Of a stretch of 13,763 bases of DNA, positions 4,748-12,421 are shown piece after piece. Origin of the DNA: a bacterium (GTDB taxonomy: Bacteria; Patescibacteriota; Microgenomatia; Daviesbacterales; UBA10151); NCBI GenBank assembly GCA_027364775.1, contig DAHXOS010000093.1:1-13763 (forward strand). The letters run 5' to 3'. Under the pieces are notes generated by a model. That model did no database searches, was not told the origin of the DNA, and worked only from the letters and a program-made list of their open reading frames with translations. The first letter of the stretch is position 1, and each line of letters starts with the position of its first letter. The position numbers and the translations under genes were made by a program.

Positions 4748-6532
4748 TTAAGAATATTTTTTTTCTATCTCTGCCAGTTTAGTCTGAATTCTTTGCATCG
4801 CTTCCATTCTCTCTAAATTTTTAGACCTGTCTGACATATCTACATACTGCTTTGGCGGTTTTAAATCTTTCAAAAAGGGATAAACTTCTTTGGCTTTAAG
4901 ATACATGTCCTGTGCAATAGTCCGGTAACTGAAATGTCCTTGGGGGACAGAACGAAGTTCAGTAACCCAAAAAGCTTCTCTTAAGTTCATCCCCATATAC
5001 CACCTGGTATAGTTAGCTAAGGTTGTAACGTATTGGGCCTCTTCCGGCAAGTCCTGGTGAATTTTTTGATAAGCCTTTCTGGACAACTCCATCATTTCGG
5101 AAAACTCTTTATCTAATTTGACTTCACCAAATTCAACAGGCCTATCAAAACCGTGTTCTGCGGTATAAGCTTGTCTTTGTTGTGTCAACATCCTTTGGCG
5201 GTGTAAATCTCTGTAAATTCCAAAGTTACCTAACACATCAAAAATTAATTCATAACCTGCAATCTCAAAAGCCCTTGGGGGTTTGTGCCTCCTGTTGGTC
5301 CGGTATTTTAAAGAATCATTCAAAATAGCAGCTACTGTTTTTTCTCCCTTATCTTTTACAATTTGTATAATCTGTTTTAAAGGCAAAGTTGAATAAGGAT
5401 AAAGCAAGGCTGCAGCAATATTAATCTCCTTATTTGGATCAAGTTTAACAAGCTCTACTCTATTTACATTTTCAGCTTTATAACCTGCTAAAACTTTTTT
5501 AGCTCTTAGTTTTAAAGCTTGCTCTGTTTTCCTAAGGTATGTTTGATAACCCTTACCGTGTGGATTATCAACAATGTCAAAAAACTTAGGTAAAATCTTG
5601 GAAAGCTCTCTGGTTCCTTCTTCCCCCAAAGTTTGAAGCTCACTCAAATTTGAAGCTTTTAATTTAGTAAAAAGGTAGGCAAAAGCTCTGGCATTACCAA
5701 AATCCCCAACATTAGTTATGGTTGATGCAGGCAGTAAAACCCTGGCAACATCACAAGCTTTAGACTTAATTGATGCTTCATAAGCTAACTTTGCAGACTT
5801 AACAGATATTTCATCCTTTAACTTTGTAAAAAGGGTCAATTTATTAGATTTTGAAAAATCTGGAAATTTCTGCTTTTCCAAAGGCACCTGTTGTCTATAG
5901 AAATTATTAAATATCGATACGGATTTGGCATAAAAATCAAACAACGCCCGGTTGGTTTTTAAGTAAAGGTTTTTATGGGCTGAATTCATAATTTTTGGAT
6001 CTTTAAAATAAGAGTAATCACCATCATTATTTTTCTGATCAAAAACTACATATCTGGTGGATTTTTCCAAAGGAGATAAACCGATCCTGATATCTTCTAT
6101 CACTTTGGTAGCAACCATTGAGATCCTGTCAAAAAATAAATGAGCTCCGCCTAATTCAAAAACCGAATCATCACCATATTGCAATAAAATTCGATCCGCC
6201 ACACTCTCGGCTTTCTGGAAATTAAAAATCTTGTTTAAGGCATTTAAGCCCTGATCAATTGTGTGCCCAGGAATATTCTCCTTTTGAAAAACAAATTCCC
6301 TCCATAAAAGTTGTTTTGCAGATAACTCTGTCCGGGAATATCTGGCTTTTAAAAGGGCAGAAAAAAGTTCAGGAACTAAGGGCTTTATGCCATAAACCGA
6401 ACCTTCTGGATCTGTTACAAACCTTTTCATTGCTTCTCTAGCTGCCACTTCTTCATCCAACTTACCCTCTTTACTGTATTTTTCTTTAAAAGGAGGGTTT
6501 AACTTTCTTGTTAATTTTGCAATTTTGCTCAT
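4748..6532 (-). CDS. thyX: Fused double-domain ThyX-like flavin-dependent thymidylate synthase
   Basis: ThyX methylates dUMP to dTMP using methylene-tetrahydrofolate, FAD and NADPH. The 594-aa protein is two ThyX-type domains in one chain; a single domain is usually about 220-250 aa. N-terminal domain: YGDDSVFELGGAHLFFDRIS (119-138), SPLEKSTRY (153-161), then ARVLLPAST and GNARAFAYLF (263-288). C-terminal domain: GNFGIYRDLHRQRMLTQQRQ (435-454), NLRE (516-519), ELRSVPQGHFSYRTIA (525-540). The family signature RHRxxSxxxxSxRY is split. The N domain keeps S153, S158, R160 and Y161 but has IRI for RHR. The C domain keeps R445 and R447 (RQR) but loses the Ser/Arg-Tyr half. Context next to tmk, dut and dcd supports the role; activity is inferred. 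AGGAG lies 12 nt before the ATG. Confidence 0.8.
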   Translation of the reverse strand: MSKIAKLTRKLNPPFKEKYSKEGKLDEEVAAREAMKRFVTDPEGSVYGIKPLVPELFSALLKARYSRTELSAKQLLWREFVFQKENIPGHTIDQGLNALNKIFNFQKAESVADRILLQYGDDSVFELGGAHLFFDRISMVATKVIEDIRIGLSPLEKSTRYVVFDQKNNDGDYSYFKDPKIMNSAHKNLYLKTNRALFDFYAKSVSIFNNFYRQQVPLEKQKFPDFSKSNKLTLFTKLKDEISVKSAKLAYEASIKSKACDVARVLLPASTITNVGDFGNARAFAYLFTKLKASNLSELQTLGEEGTRELSKILPKFFDIVDNPHGKGYQTYLRKTEQALKLRAKKVLAGYKAENVNRVELVKLDPNKEINIAAALLYPYSTLPLKQIIQIVKDKGEKTVAAILNDSLKYRTNRRHKPPRAFEIAGYELIFDVLGNFGIYRDLHRQRMLTQQRQAYTAEHGFDRPVEFGEVKLDKEFSEMMELSRKAYQKIHQDLPEEAQYVTTLANYTRWYMGMNLREAFWVTELRSVPQGHFSYRTIAQDMYLKAKEVYPFLKDLKPPKQYVDMSDRSKNLERMEAMQRIQTKLAEIEKKYS

Positions 6533-6550
6533 TTTTGATAAACTCTCCTA

Positions 6551-7234
6551 TTAAATTATCCCTTTTGTTTTTAAAATTACCTGGATTTCTTGCTGAATAT
6601 CTTCCCGGCTACGCAATTGACCTTGCTTCATACAATAAATAACATGCCAATTTTTGTTTTGGATTGCTTGTTTTAAATAGAGCTTGCTGCTTTTAATTAA
6701 ATGCTCAATATTAGCCTCATGAATATCTCTTTTTTTACCTCCAACATAGCCCCTTTTACTTTTAGCATCTACATTCTTTTGGGCAACCTGAGGATCAACA
6801 TATAAAAAAATCACAAAATTCTCCTTAGGAATTTTATTGGTCTTGTACTCTAATTCATCAAGCCATTGCCAAAAATTATCTCTATCTTTTGGTTTTAATT
6901 TTGCAGCCATATGGGCCTTTGAAGATGGTACATATCTGTTAGAAATAACAACCTTACCCTCTGTTAACCATTTTTCTATTAATATCTTGGCTAAATTCCT
7001 GTCTCCGGCATAGGTTAATGCTGCAAGGTAAGGACTAACTTCATTAACTCCACCAAACTCACCTTTTAAATACCTCCCTGCTAATCTGCCATAAATATTC
7101 TCTTCATAACGGGGGAAATCTATGGTCTCAAACTTTAGTTTTTGTTTTTTTAAAGCTTGAGTTAATAACTCAATTTGAGTAGCCTTACCAGAGCCATCTG
7201 TTCCGTCAATAACAATAAATTTACCATTAGCCAT
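6551..7234 (-). CDS. tmk: Thymidylate kinase (dTMP kinase)
   Basis: Tmk phosphorylates dTMP to dTDP with ATP. The P-loop GTDGSGKAT is at residues 11-19, the substrate-binding FPRY at 40-43, and a Lys/Arg-rich lid at about 158-172 (KSKRGYVGGKKRD). The usual DR(Y/H/F) motif reads NRYVPSS (99-105), so the Asp is Asn. This may be a clade feature rather than inactivation, because the rest is intact. At 227 aa it is slightly longer than the usual 205-215. It begins 2 bp after the dut stop codon and thyX follows at 18 bp, so the three genes form one transcription unit. There is no Shine-Dalgarno sequence; translational coupling to dut is likely. Confidence 0.9.
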   Translation of the reverse strand: MANGKFIVIDGTDGSGKATQIELLTQALKKQKLKFETIDFPRYEENIYGRLAGRYLKGEFGGVNEVSPYLAALTYAGDRNLAKILIEKWLTEGKVVISNRYVPSSKAHMAAKLKPKDRDNFWQWLDELEYKTNKIPKENFVIFLYVDPQVAQKNVDAKSKRGYVGGKKRDIHEANIEHLIKSSKLYLKQAIQNKNWHVIYCMKQGQLRSREDIQQEIQVILKTKGII

Positions 7235-7236
7235 AA

Positions 7237-7671
7237 TTAATAATGTTTAGTACTGCCAAACTTTCCCCTGCTTTCTTCTCCTACTTCCTCCACCTCTTCC
7301 CATTCTGCTCTCTGAACAGGGACAAAGATGCCTTGAGCTATTCTTTCACCACGCTCTACAATTACCTCCTTACCGGTATAATTGTAAACAGCAATATCAT
7401 ATTCATCATCAGGTCCCCAAAAATCCTGATCGCCAATCCCGATTCCATGAGGGGGCATCAAACCTTTTTTAAAAGGAGTCGAACCTCTGGATGCAACCAC
7501 AAACATATATCCAGGAGGAGTTTCTATAATCACATTCGAAGGAATCCGCTCTACAGTTTTTGGTTCAATCTTTGTTGTAACCCTGGCATATAAATCACAA
7601 CCAACAGCACCTTTGGTTTGATAAATTGGCAACGGTAAATCTTTATCAATACGTTTTATACGTACTTTCAT
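7237..7671 (-). CDS. dut: Trimeric dUTPase (dUTP diphosphatase)
   Basis: Dut hydrolyses dUTP to dUMP and pyrophosphate, keeping uracil out of DNA and supplying the ThyX substrate. All five family motifs can be placed in 144 aa (usual length about 145-155). Motif 1 is GCDLYA (24-29). Motif 2 is SRGSTPFKKG (61-70, in place of the common GRSSxxxKG). Motif 3 is GIGIGDQDFWG (76-86, with the catalytic Asp; Phe replaces the usual Tyr). Motif 4 is RGERIAQGIF (107-116). The glycine-rich arm motif 5 is RGKFGSTKHY (135-144), at the very C-terminus. The divergent motifs 2 and 3 mark an unusual branch but keep the key residues. The spacer from dcd is 94 bp with no clear promoter. Confidence 0.9.
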   Translation of the reverse strand: MKVRIKRIDKDLPLPIYQTKGAVGCDLYARVTTKIEPKTVERIPSNVIIETPPGYMFVVASRGSTPFKKGLMPPHGIGIGDQDFWGPDDEYDIAVYNYTGKEVIVERGERIAQGIFVPVQRAEWEEVEEVGEESRGKFGSTKHY

Positions 7672-7765
7672 TTTCTAACTTTCATAGGTATTCATATTCT
7701 CAAGTTGTTTGACTCCCATCAACAATAATATTCTCCGGGCAAACTAAGTAAATTAGGAAGTTATA

Positions 7766-8401
7766 TTATTTTTTAACTAAATTCTTCCAATATTGACTAG
7801 GTAACGGTTTGGGAGTTTTGCTGTAAGAATTAGCATATTTACTACCAATTTTTGCTCCATACAATTTTGCTGCTGGTGTTGTAGTTAGGGTAAACCTAAA
7901 TTGACCAATCGGCATATCCGGATAAACAATAATCGGCATATTGGTTAAATTGGTAATTTCCAAAGTAATATGTCCTTTAAATCCTGGATCAACAAATCCA
8001 GCTGTGGCATGAATTACTAACCCTAGACGGCCTAAAGATGATTTACCATCAACATTTGCAATTAATCTATCTGATAATTTTAACCACTCTGTTGTAACCC
8101 CTAAAATAAACTCATGCGGATAAATAACTGCTCCTTTAACAGAATCTATTTTTTCATAATCCACAAATTCATCAACCGGTTTTTTTAAATCTACCGCTGC
8201 TTGGCCAATTCTTCTTCTGGCAAAAGTCATAATTGTTGGGGCTAAATGAATATCTAAAGAAGCCGGTTGAAAGGCCAAATCCTGGGGAGATTTAAGCTCA
8301 AGTAAACCTAATGCAATGGCTTTTTTAATACCCTCATCAGATAAAACTCCAGCATTACCTAAAAATTTATCTAGTTCCTCATTGTTTTTAACTTTTGCCA
8401 T
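7766..8401 (-). CDS. dcd: dCTP deaminase
   Basis: Dcd deaminates dCTP to dUTP; some homologues go on to dUMP. Residues are numbered from the ATG at 8401 (211 aa). QPASLDIHL is at 45-53, VDGKSSLGRLG at 117-127, HATAGFVDPGF at 131-141, and GHITLEITN at 143-151, with the expected catalytic Glu at 148. The C-terminal lid region YGAKIGSKY is present. The spacing of HATAGFVDPGF resembles both mono- and bifunctional enzymes; because dut is the next gene, the monofunctional reading is simpler. An in-frame TTG at 8422 would add seven residues, but the ATG has GAAGG 10 nt upstream and lies below the predicted promoter, so I prefer it. Even so, about 18 residues precede the usual family start (VLSDEGIKKAI). 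Confidence 0.92.
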   Translation of the reverse strand: MAKVKNNEELDKFLGNAGVLSDEGIKKAIALGLLELKSPQDLAFQPASLDIHLAPTIMTFARRRIGQAAVDLKKPVDEFVDYEKIDSVKGAVIYPHEFILGVTTEWLKLSDRLIANVDGKSSLGRLGLVIHATAGFVDPGFKGHITLEITNLTNMPIIVYPDMPIGQFRFTLTTTPAAKLYGAKIGSKYANSYSKTPKPLPSQYWKNLVKK

Positions 8402-8420
8402 ATTTAGAAAACCTTCAACC

Positions 8421-8449
8421 AATTTAAGGAACTTTTAATTAATTTTCAA
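8421..8449 (-). promoter_or_regulatory. Possible promoter in front of dcd
   Basis: Minus strand: TTGAAA (8449-8444, 5/6), 17-bp spacer, TAAATT (8426-8421, 4/6), giving a start near 8414 and a short leader to the ATG at 8401. It lies in the 57-bp pyrG-dcd gap. AT-rich spacers produce such matches by chance, so confidence is low. Confidence 0.25.
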
Positions 8450-8458
8450 GTGGGCAGA

Positions 8459-10069
8459 TTAAACCCTAACTTTTGCAGACGCTTCTACAAATCCTAAAAA
8501 TAAAGGGTGAGGATCTAGCGGTCTACCTTTTAACTCAGGATGAAATTGGGTACCTATAAAAAATGGGTGTTTTTCCAGTTCCACTATCTCTACTAAATGG
8601 CCATCCGGGGAAGTACCGGCAATCTTTAGCCCTTTTTTCTCTATTGCTTCTCTATAGTCATTATTAAATTCATACCTGTGCCTGTGTCTTTCTGAGATAT
8701 GCTTTTTTCCATAAAGTTTTCTAACTAAAGTATTGTCTTTAATTACACACTCCCAAGCTCCAAGCCTCATTGTCCCACCATAATCTTTTTCCAAAACCTT
8801 TTTTTCCTGATCCGGCATGATATGGATAATAGGATTTGAGCTTTTTGGATCTACCTCTGTTGAATTTGCATCCTTTAAACCTAATACATTTCTGGCAAAT
8901 TCTACTGTTGCAAGTTGCATTCCATAACACAATCCAAAGTAAGGAATCTTTTTTTCTCTGGCATATTTTATGGCTACAATTTTTCCCTCAATATCTCTAG
9001 CACCAAAACCTCCCGGCACAATAATTCCTTGATAACCGTGTAATAATTTTGGATCTTTTAATACAGCACTTGCATCTATCCAACTTACTTCAGGCCTTAA
9101 ACCTAAGCTAAAAGCAGCTTGACGCAATGATTCAATCACTGAAACATAAGAGTCAGCTAAAGTAAATTCACCTGTTGCAAAATATTTACCGACTATCGCA
9201 ATTTTTAAAGGTTTATTAGCAGCTTCAACCTTTTTAACAAATGATTTCCATTCTGCTAAATCCTTATTTCTTCTTCTTAATTTAATCTTTTTAAGTAGCC
9301 TGGCAGTTAAACTGGCATTTTCAAAATTAAGTGGCACTTCGTAAATATTACGGACATCTGGTGCTGGGATAATATCCTCCGGCTCTAAACCTGTAGCAAA
9401 TGCTAACTTCTTAATTCTCGGTAAATCAATATTAAACGGGGATCTGGCAAGCAAAATATCGGGCATGATTCCAGCTGCATTTAAATCTTTTACTGACATT
9501 TGTGCAGGCTTAGACTTCATTTCTCCGATTGATGGAATTACCGGTAGGTAGGTAATATGAACATGAGCGACATCATTAGGTTTTTTTAATTTAAGTAAGC
9601 GGTTTGCTTCCAGGAATAAAACATTTTGATATTCCCCTGCTGTACCACCAATTTCGATTAAAACTATATCTGCATCCGTTTCTTTGCCCGCAACCTGAAT
9701 TCTTCTAATAATTTCTTGGGTAACATTATTAATATCTACAGAATCACCATCATATTCTAAATTTCTTTCTTTTTGGATAACTGATAAATAAATTGAACCT
9801 TGGGTATGAATTGAATGGGAATTTAAACTCTGATTTAAGTATCTTTCATAATGACCTAAATCCTGATCTGTTTCCCGACCATCATCCAAAACAAATGTTT
9901 CTCCATGAGTTAAAGGGTTCATCGTTCCAGCATCAACATTTAAGTAAGGATCCATTTTTAAAGGAGTGACTTTATAGCCTGCAGATTTTAAAAGAAGGGC
10001 AATAGAGGCAGTGGCAATTCCTTTACCTATACCTGAAATAACTCCACCAGAAATAAAAATATATTTCAT
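8459..10069 (-). CDS. pyrG: CTP synthase
   Basis: PyrG aminates UTP to CTP using ATP and glutamine, and is GTP-activated. Numbering is from the ATG at 10069 (536 aa; E. coli 545). The synthetase domain has SGGVISGIGKG (7-17), DPYLNVDAGTMNPLTHGE (40-57), ETDQDLGHYERYL (66-78) and EIGGTAGEYQN (139-149). The class I glutamine amidotransferase domain has the oxyanion-loop PGGFGARD (352-359), the nucleophile Cys381 in FGLCYGMQ, and His510/Glu512 in TQFHPELKGRPLDPHP. An in-frame GTG at 10084 adds five residues, but it overlaps the predicted -10, and the family begins MKYIF, so the ATG is chosen. It heads the pyrimidine block; dcd follows after 57 bp. Confidence 0.97.
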   Translation of the reverse strand: MKYIFISGGVISGIGKGIATASIALLLKSAGYKVTPLKMDPYLNVDAGTMNPLTHGETFVLDDGRETDQDLGHYERYLNQSLNSHSIHTQGSIYLSVIQKERNLEYDGDSVDINNVTQEIIRRIQVAGKETDADIVLIEIGGTAGEYQNVLFLEANRLLKLKKPNDVAHVHITYLPVIPSIGEMKSKPAQMSVKDLNAAGIMPDILLARSPFNIDLPRIKKLAFATGLEPEDIIPAPDVRNIYEVPLNFENASLTARLLKKIKLRRRNKDLAEWKSFVKKVEAANKPLKIAIVGKYFATGEFTLADSYVSVIESLRQAAFSLGLRPEVSWIDASAVLKDPKLLHGYQGIIVPGGFGARDIEGKIVAIKYAREKKIPYFGLCYGMQLATVEFARNVLGLKDANSTEVDPKSSNPIIHIMPDQEKKVLEKDYGGTMRLGAWECVIKDNTLVRKLYGKKHISERHRHRYEFNNDYREAIEKKGLKIAGTSPDGHLVEIVELEKHPFFIGTQFHPELKGRPLDPHPLFLGFVEASAKVRV

Positions 10070-10076
10070 CGGTCTG

Positions 10077-10106
10077 ATTATCACTAAAGAGTAGGCAAAA
10101 AGTAAA
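10077..10106 (-). promoter_or_regulatory. Predicted promoter of pyrG (leaderless)
   Basis: Minus strand: TTTACT (10106-10101, 4/6), 18-bp spacer, GATAAT (10082-10077, 5/6). The expected start is about 10070, next to the ATG at 10069, so the transcript would have essentially no leader, in line with the missing Shine-Dalgarno sequence. Confidence 0.35.
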
Positions 10107-10120
10107 TACTGTTATTTAGT

Positions 10121-10139
10121 ATGCTATAATCCATAGCAT
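10121..10139. promoter_or_regulatory. 7-bp hairpin upstream of pyrG
   Basis: ATGCTAT (10121-10127) and ATAGCAT (10133-10139) are perfect inverted copies around AATCC. On the plus strand GGGTTTTT follows, which is terminator-like for plus-strand transcription; no plus-strand gene is visible. On the minus strand it sits just upstream of the predicted pyrG -35 and could be an operator. Confidence 0.35.
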
Positions 10140-10170
10140 GGGTTTTTAGCCCCGCAATCAGTGAGTAGTG

Positions 10171-10287
10171 GTTAGTTTGTAGTTTTTAGTTTCGAAAGTA
10201 AAACATTCAACATTTTTAAGACTTCTTCTGTTAATATGATTTCATTTAGTAACTATTTACTAATCACTATACCCTATACAAACTAAC
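10171..10287. repeat. Inverted and degenerate TTAGT-type repeats between topA and pyrG
   Basis: GTTAGTTTGTA (10171-10181) recurs inverted as TACAAACTAAC at 10277-10287, where it runs into the last codons of topA. Inside lies a perfect hairpin TTAGTAA/TTACTAA with a 4-nt loop (10246-10263). The flanks are built from loose GTAGT/TTAGT-like words. This is non-coding, repeat-derived sequence of the type often scattered in CPR intergenic DNA (family assignment is inference). Confidence 0.5.
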
Positions 10288-12295
10288 TTTTGGGTTTTGT
10301 CCAGGAAGCAAAATCACAGTTAGGATAATTCTTGCAACCATAAAAAGGTTTACCTTTTTTAGTTTTCCTCATTACTAAATCTCCACCATCTTTTGGACAT
10401 TTAACGTCTATTTTTAATTCAAAAGCCTCGGTGTGTTTACAATCAGGAAAGCCTGAACAAGCTAAAAATTTACCAAATTTACCGGTTCTAATAACTAACT
10501 GTTTACCGCAATCAGGACACTGTTTATCAACTGTCTCCAAAGGTAAGTTAACATGTTCGGCAATTTCTAAAGTTTTTTCTAATTTTCCTTCTAAGGGATT
10601 ATAAAAGTGGGCCATTGTTTCTTTCCAATTTCTTTCACCTCTGGAAATCTCATCTAATTCATCCTCCATTAAGGCAGTAAAGCCGTAATCAAAGATATCT
10701 GAAAAATACTTAACCAAAAAATCTGTGACTATTGATCCTAAAACAGTTGGTTTTAATTTCCTCTCAAATTTTTCAACATAAAATCTCTCCTGTAAGGTTG
10801 ATAAAATTGGTGCATAAGTTGAAGGTCTGCCTATACCTAATTCTTCCAGCTTTTTAATTAATGAAGCCTCAGTAAATCTAGGTGGGGGTTCGCTAAAATG
10901 TTGCCAGGGTAACAACTTTAAAAGATTTAAATTTTCTCCCTCTTCTAATTTAGGTAACACCTGTTTTCTTTCCTGGTCATTTTCATCTGTAGATTCCTCT
11001 TCTACTTCCTGTTTAACTCCATATAATTTTAACCAACCATCAAACTTTAATACTGAACCCGTAGCTTTTAATAAATAAACATCCTTTTCTGTTTTGGCAC
11101 TAACTATAACTGTAGTTTGGTCTAGCACCGCTTCAGACATCTGAGATCCAACCGTTCTCTTCCAAATTAAATCGTAAAGTCTTTTATGATCACGGGTTAA
11201 ATGGTCTCCTCTAAAAGAATCTGAGGTAGTTGATAAATTTGTCGGTCTAATTGCCTCATGAGCCTCTTGGGCATTTTTAGATTTAGACTTAAAAACCCTG
11301 GGAGAAGCCGGTAGGTAATTTTGGCCGAAACTTTTTGCAATTAGCTCACGGCATTGATTAATTGCAAAGGAAGATAAATTGACTGAATCGGTCCTCATAT
11401 AGGTTATTAAACCCTGTTCGTAGAGATTTTGAGCCAACATCATAGTCCGCTTAGCGGTCAAGCCCAACTTATTACCGGCAGTTTGCTGCAGAGTAGAGGT
11501 AGTGAAAGGAGCTTGAGGATATCTTCTAACTTCTTTTTGGTTAACTTCAGTAATTTCATAATTTGCTTTTTCCAAAGCTTTAAGATGAGTATCTGCCTGA
11601 TCTTTATTGTGAATCTCTAACTTTTTACCCTGATATTCAAAAGCCTGAATAATAAATGATTTTTCAACACCTTTTTGTTGTTTAGGTTGATCTGTGAATT
11701 GACTGATTACCTCAGCTTCAATTGACCAATATTCTTCCGGAATAAACTTTTCTATCTCCCTTTCACGCTCAACTACTAGTCTTAAAGCAACAGTCTGAAC
11801 TCTTCCAGCAGAGAGGCCTCTTTTGATTTTTTTCCATAAAATAGGAGACAGTTTATAACCTACTAACCTGTCTAATACTCTTCTGGCTTGTTGGGCATCT
11901 ACTAACTGTAAATCCAAATCTCTGGGATGGTTGAAAGCTTCTTTAATGGCATCCTCTGTAATCTCATGAAAAACCACTCTCCGGATATCTGCTTTCCCAT
12001 TTCCGATAAGTTCACTAATATGCCAAGCAATAGCTTCGCCCTCCCGGTCAGGATCTGAGGCTAAGTAGATAATCTTAGCACCTTCTGCTAATTTTTTAAG
12101 CTCATTAACCTTTTTCTTTTTATCCCGGGGCACAATATACCTCGGTTCAAAATTATGCTCTAAATCTACTCCCAACTCTCCCTTGGGTAAGTCTCTGATG
12201 TGGCCCATTGATGCATCAATCCGGTACTTATTACCTAAAAATTTAGATAGAGTTCTGGCTTTGGTTGGTGATTCAACAATTACTAAGTTTTGCAT
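10283..12295 (-). CDS. topA: DNA topoisomerase I (type IA)
   Basis: TopA relaxes negative supercoils by single-strand passage. Numbering is from the ATG at 12295 (670 aa). The Toprim domain begins NLVIVESPTKA (acidic E8) and contains ASDPDREGEA (D81, D83, E85). The catalytic tyrosine is Y299 in GLITYMRTDSVNLS. HEAIRPT and GRPSTYAPI, both conserved in the family, follow. Two C-terminal topoisomerase zinc ribbons end the protein: CPDC...C...C at about 593-619, and a second at about 633-660 that starts CPKDGG, so one Cys is Asp. An in-frame ATG at 12322 would add nine residues. Neither start has a usable Shine-Dalgarno sequence; family alignment favours 12295. TTGACA lies just upstream at 12334-12329, but no matching -10 was found. 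Confidence 0.97.
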   Translation of the reverse strand: MQNLVIVESPTKARTLSKFLGNKYRIDASMGHIRDLPKGELGVDLEHNFEPRYIVPRDKKKKVNELKKLAEGAKIIYLASDPDREGEAIAWHISELIGNGKADIRRVVFHEITEDAIKEAFNHPRDLDLQLVDAQQARRVLDRLVGYKLSPILWKKIKRGLSAGRVQTVALRLVVEREREIEKFIPEEYWSIEAEVISQFTDQPKQQKGVEKSFIIQAFEYQGKKLEIHNKDQADTHLKALEKANYEITEVNQKEVRRYPQAPFTTSTLQQTAGNKLGLTAKRTMMLAQNLYEQGLITYMRTDSVNLSSFAINQCRELIAKSFGQNYLPASPRVFKSKSKNAQEAHEAIRPTNLSTTSDSFRGDHLTRDHKRLYDLIWKRTVGSQMSEAVLDQTTVIVSAKTEKDVYLLKATGSVLKFDGWLKLYGVKQEVEEESTDENDQERKQVLPKLEEGENLNLLKLLPWQHFSEPPPRFTEASLIKKLEELGIGRPSTYAPILSTLQERFYVEKFERKLKPTVLGSIVTDFLVKYFSDIFDYGFTALMEDELDEISRGERNWKETMAHFYNPLEGKLEKTLEIAEHVNLPLETVDKQCPDCGKQLVIRTGKFGKFLACSGFPDCKHTEAFELKIDVKCPKDGGDLVMRKTKKGKPFYGCKNYPNCDFASWTKPKS

Positions 12296-12421
12296 ACCTT
12301 TAACTGTGAAGTAATTGTACATGAGCTGTCAAGCAGCGGATTAGTTCACTCTTTACAATAAGTTATTTAACCAATACCTGGGTCAAAAATTGGATAAGTT
12401 GGTAATATGCTTTGATTATAT

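Noticed and set aside
6259..6441. 60-codon plus-strand open frame
   Set aside because: It lies antisense inside the ThyX N-domain, with no independent support.
7243..7593. 116-codon plus-strand open frame
   Set aside because: It is antisense to dut, whose motifs are all intact; composition is that of a shadow frame.
7672..7765. Promoter in the dcd-dut gap
   Set aside because: TTGATG and TTGAGA occur but no -10 at proper spacing matches more than three bases.
8739..8930. 63-codon minus-strand open frame
   Set aside because: It is an alternate frame of the PyrG amidotransferase domain, which is intact.
11429..11620. 63-codon plus-strand open frame
   Set aside because: It lies antisense inside topA, with no motif.
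12415..12420. TATAAT just after the Clp stop codon as a topA promoter
   Set aside because: No -35-like sequence lies at 16-18 bp. The hexamer is likely by chance in AT-rich DNA.
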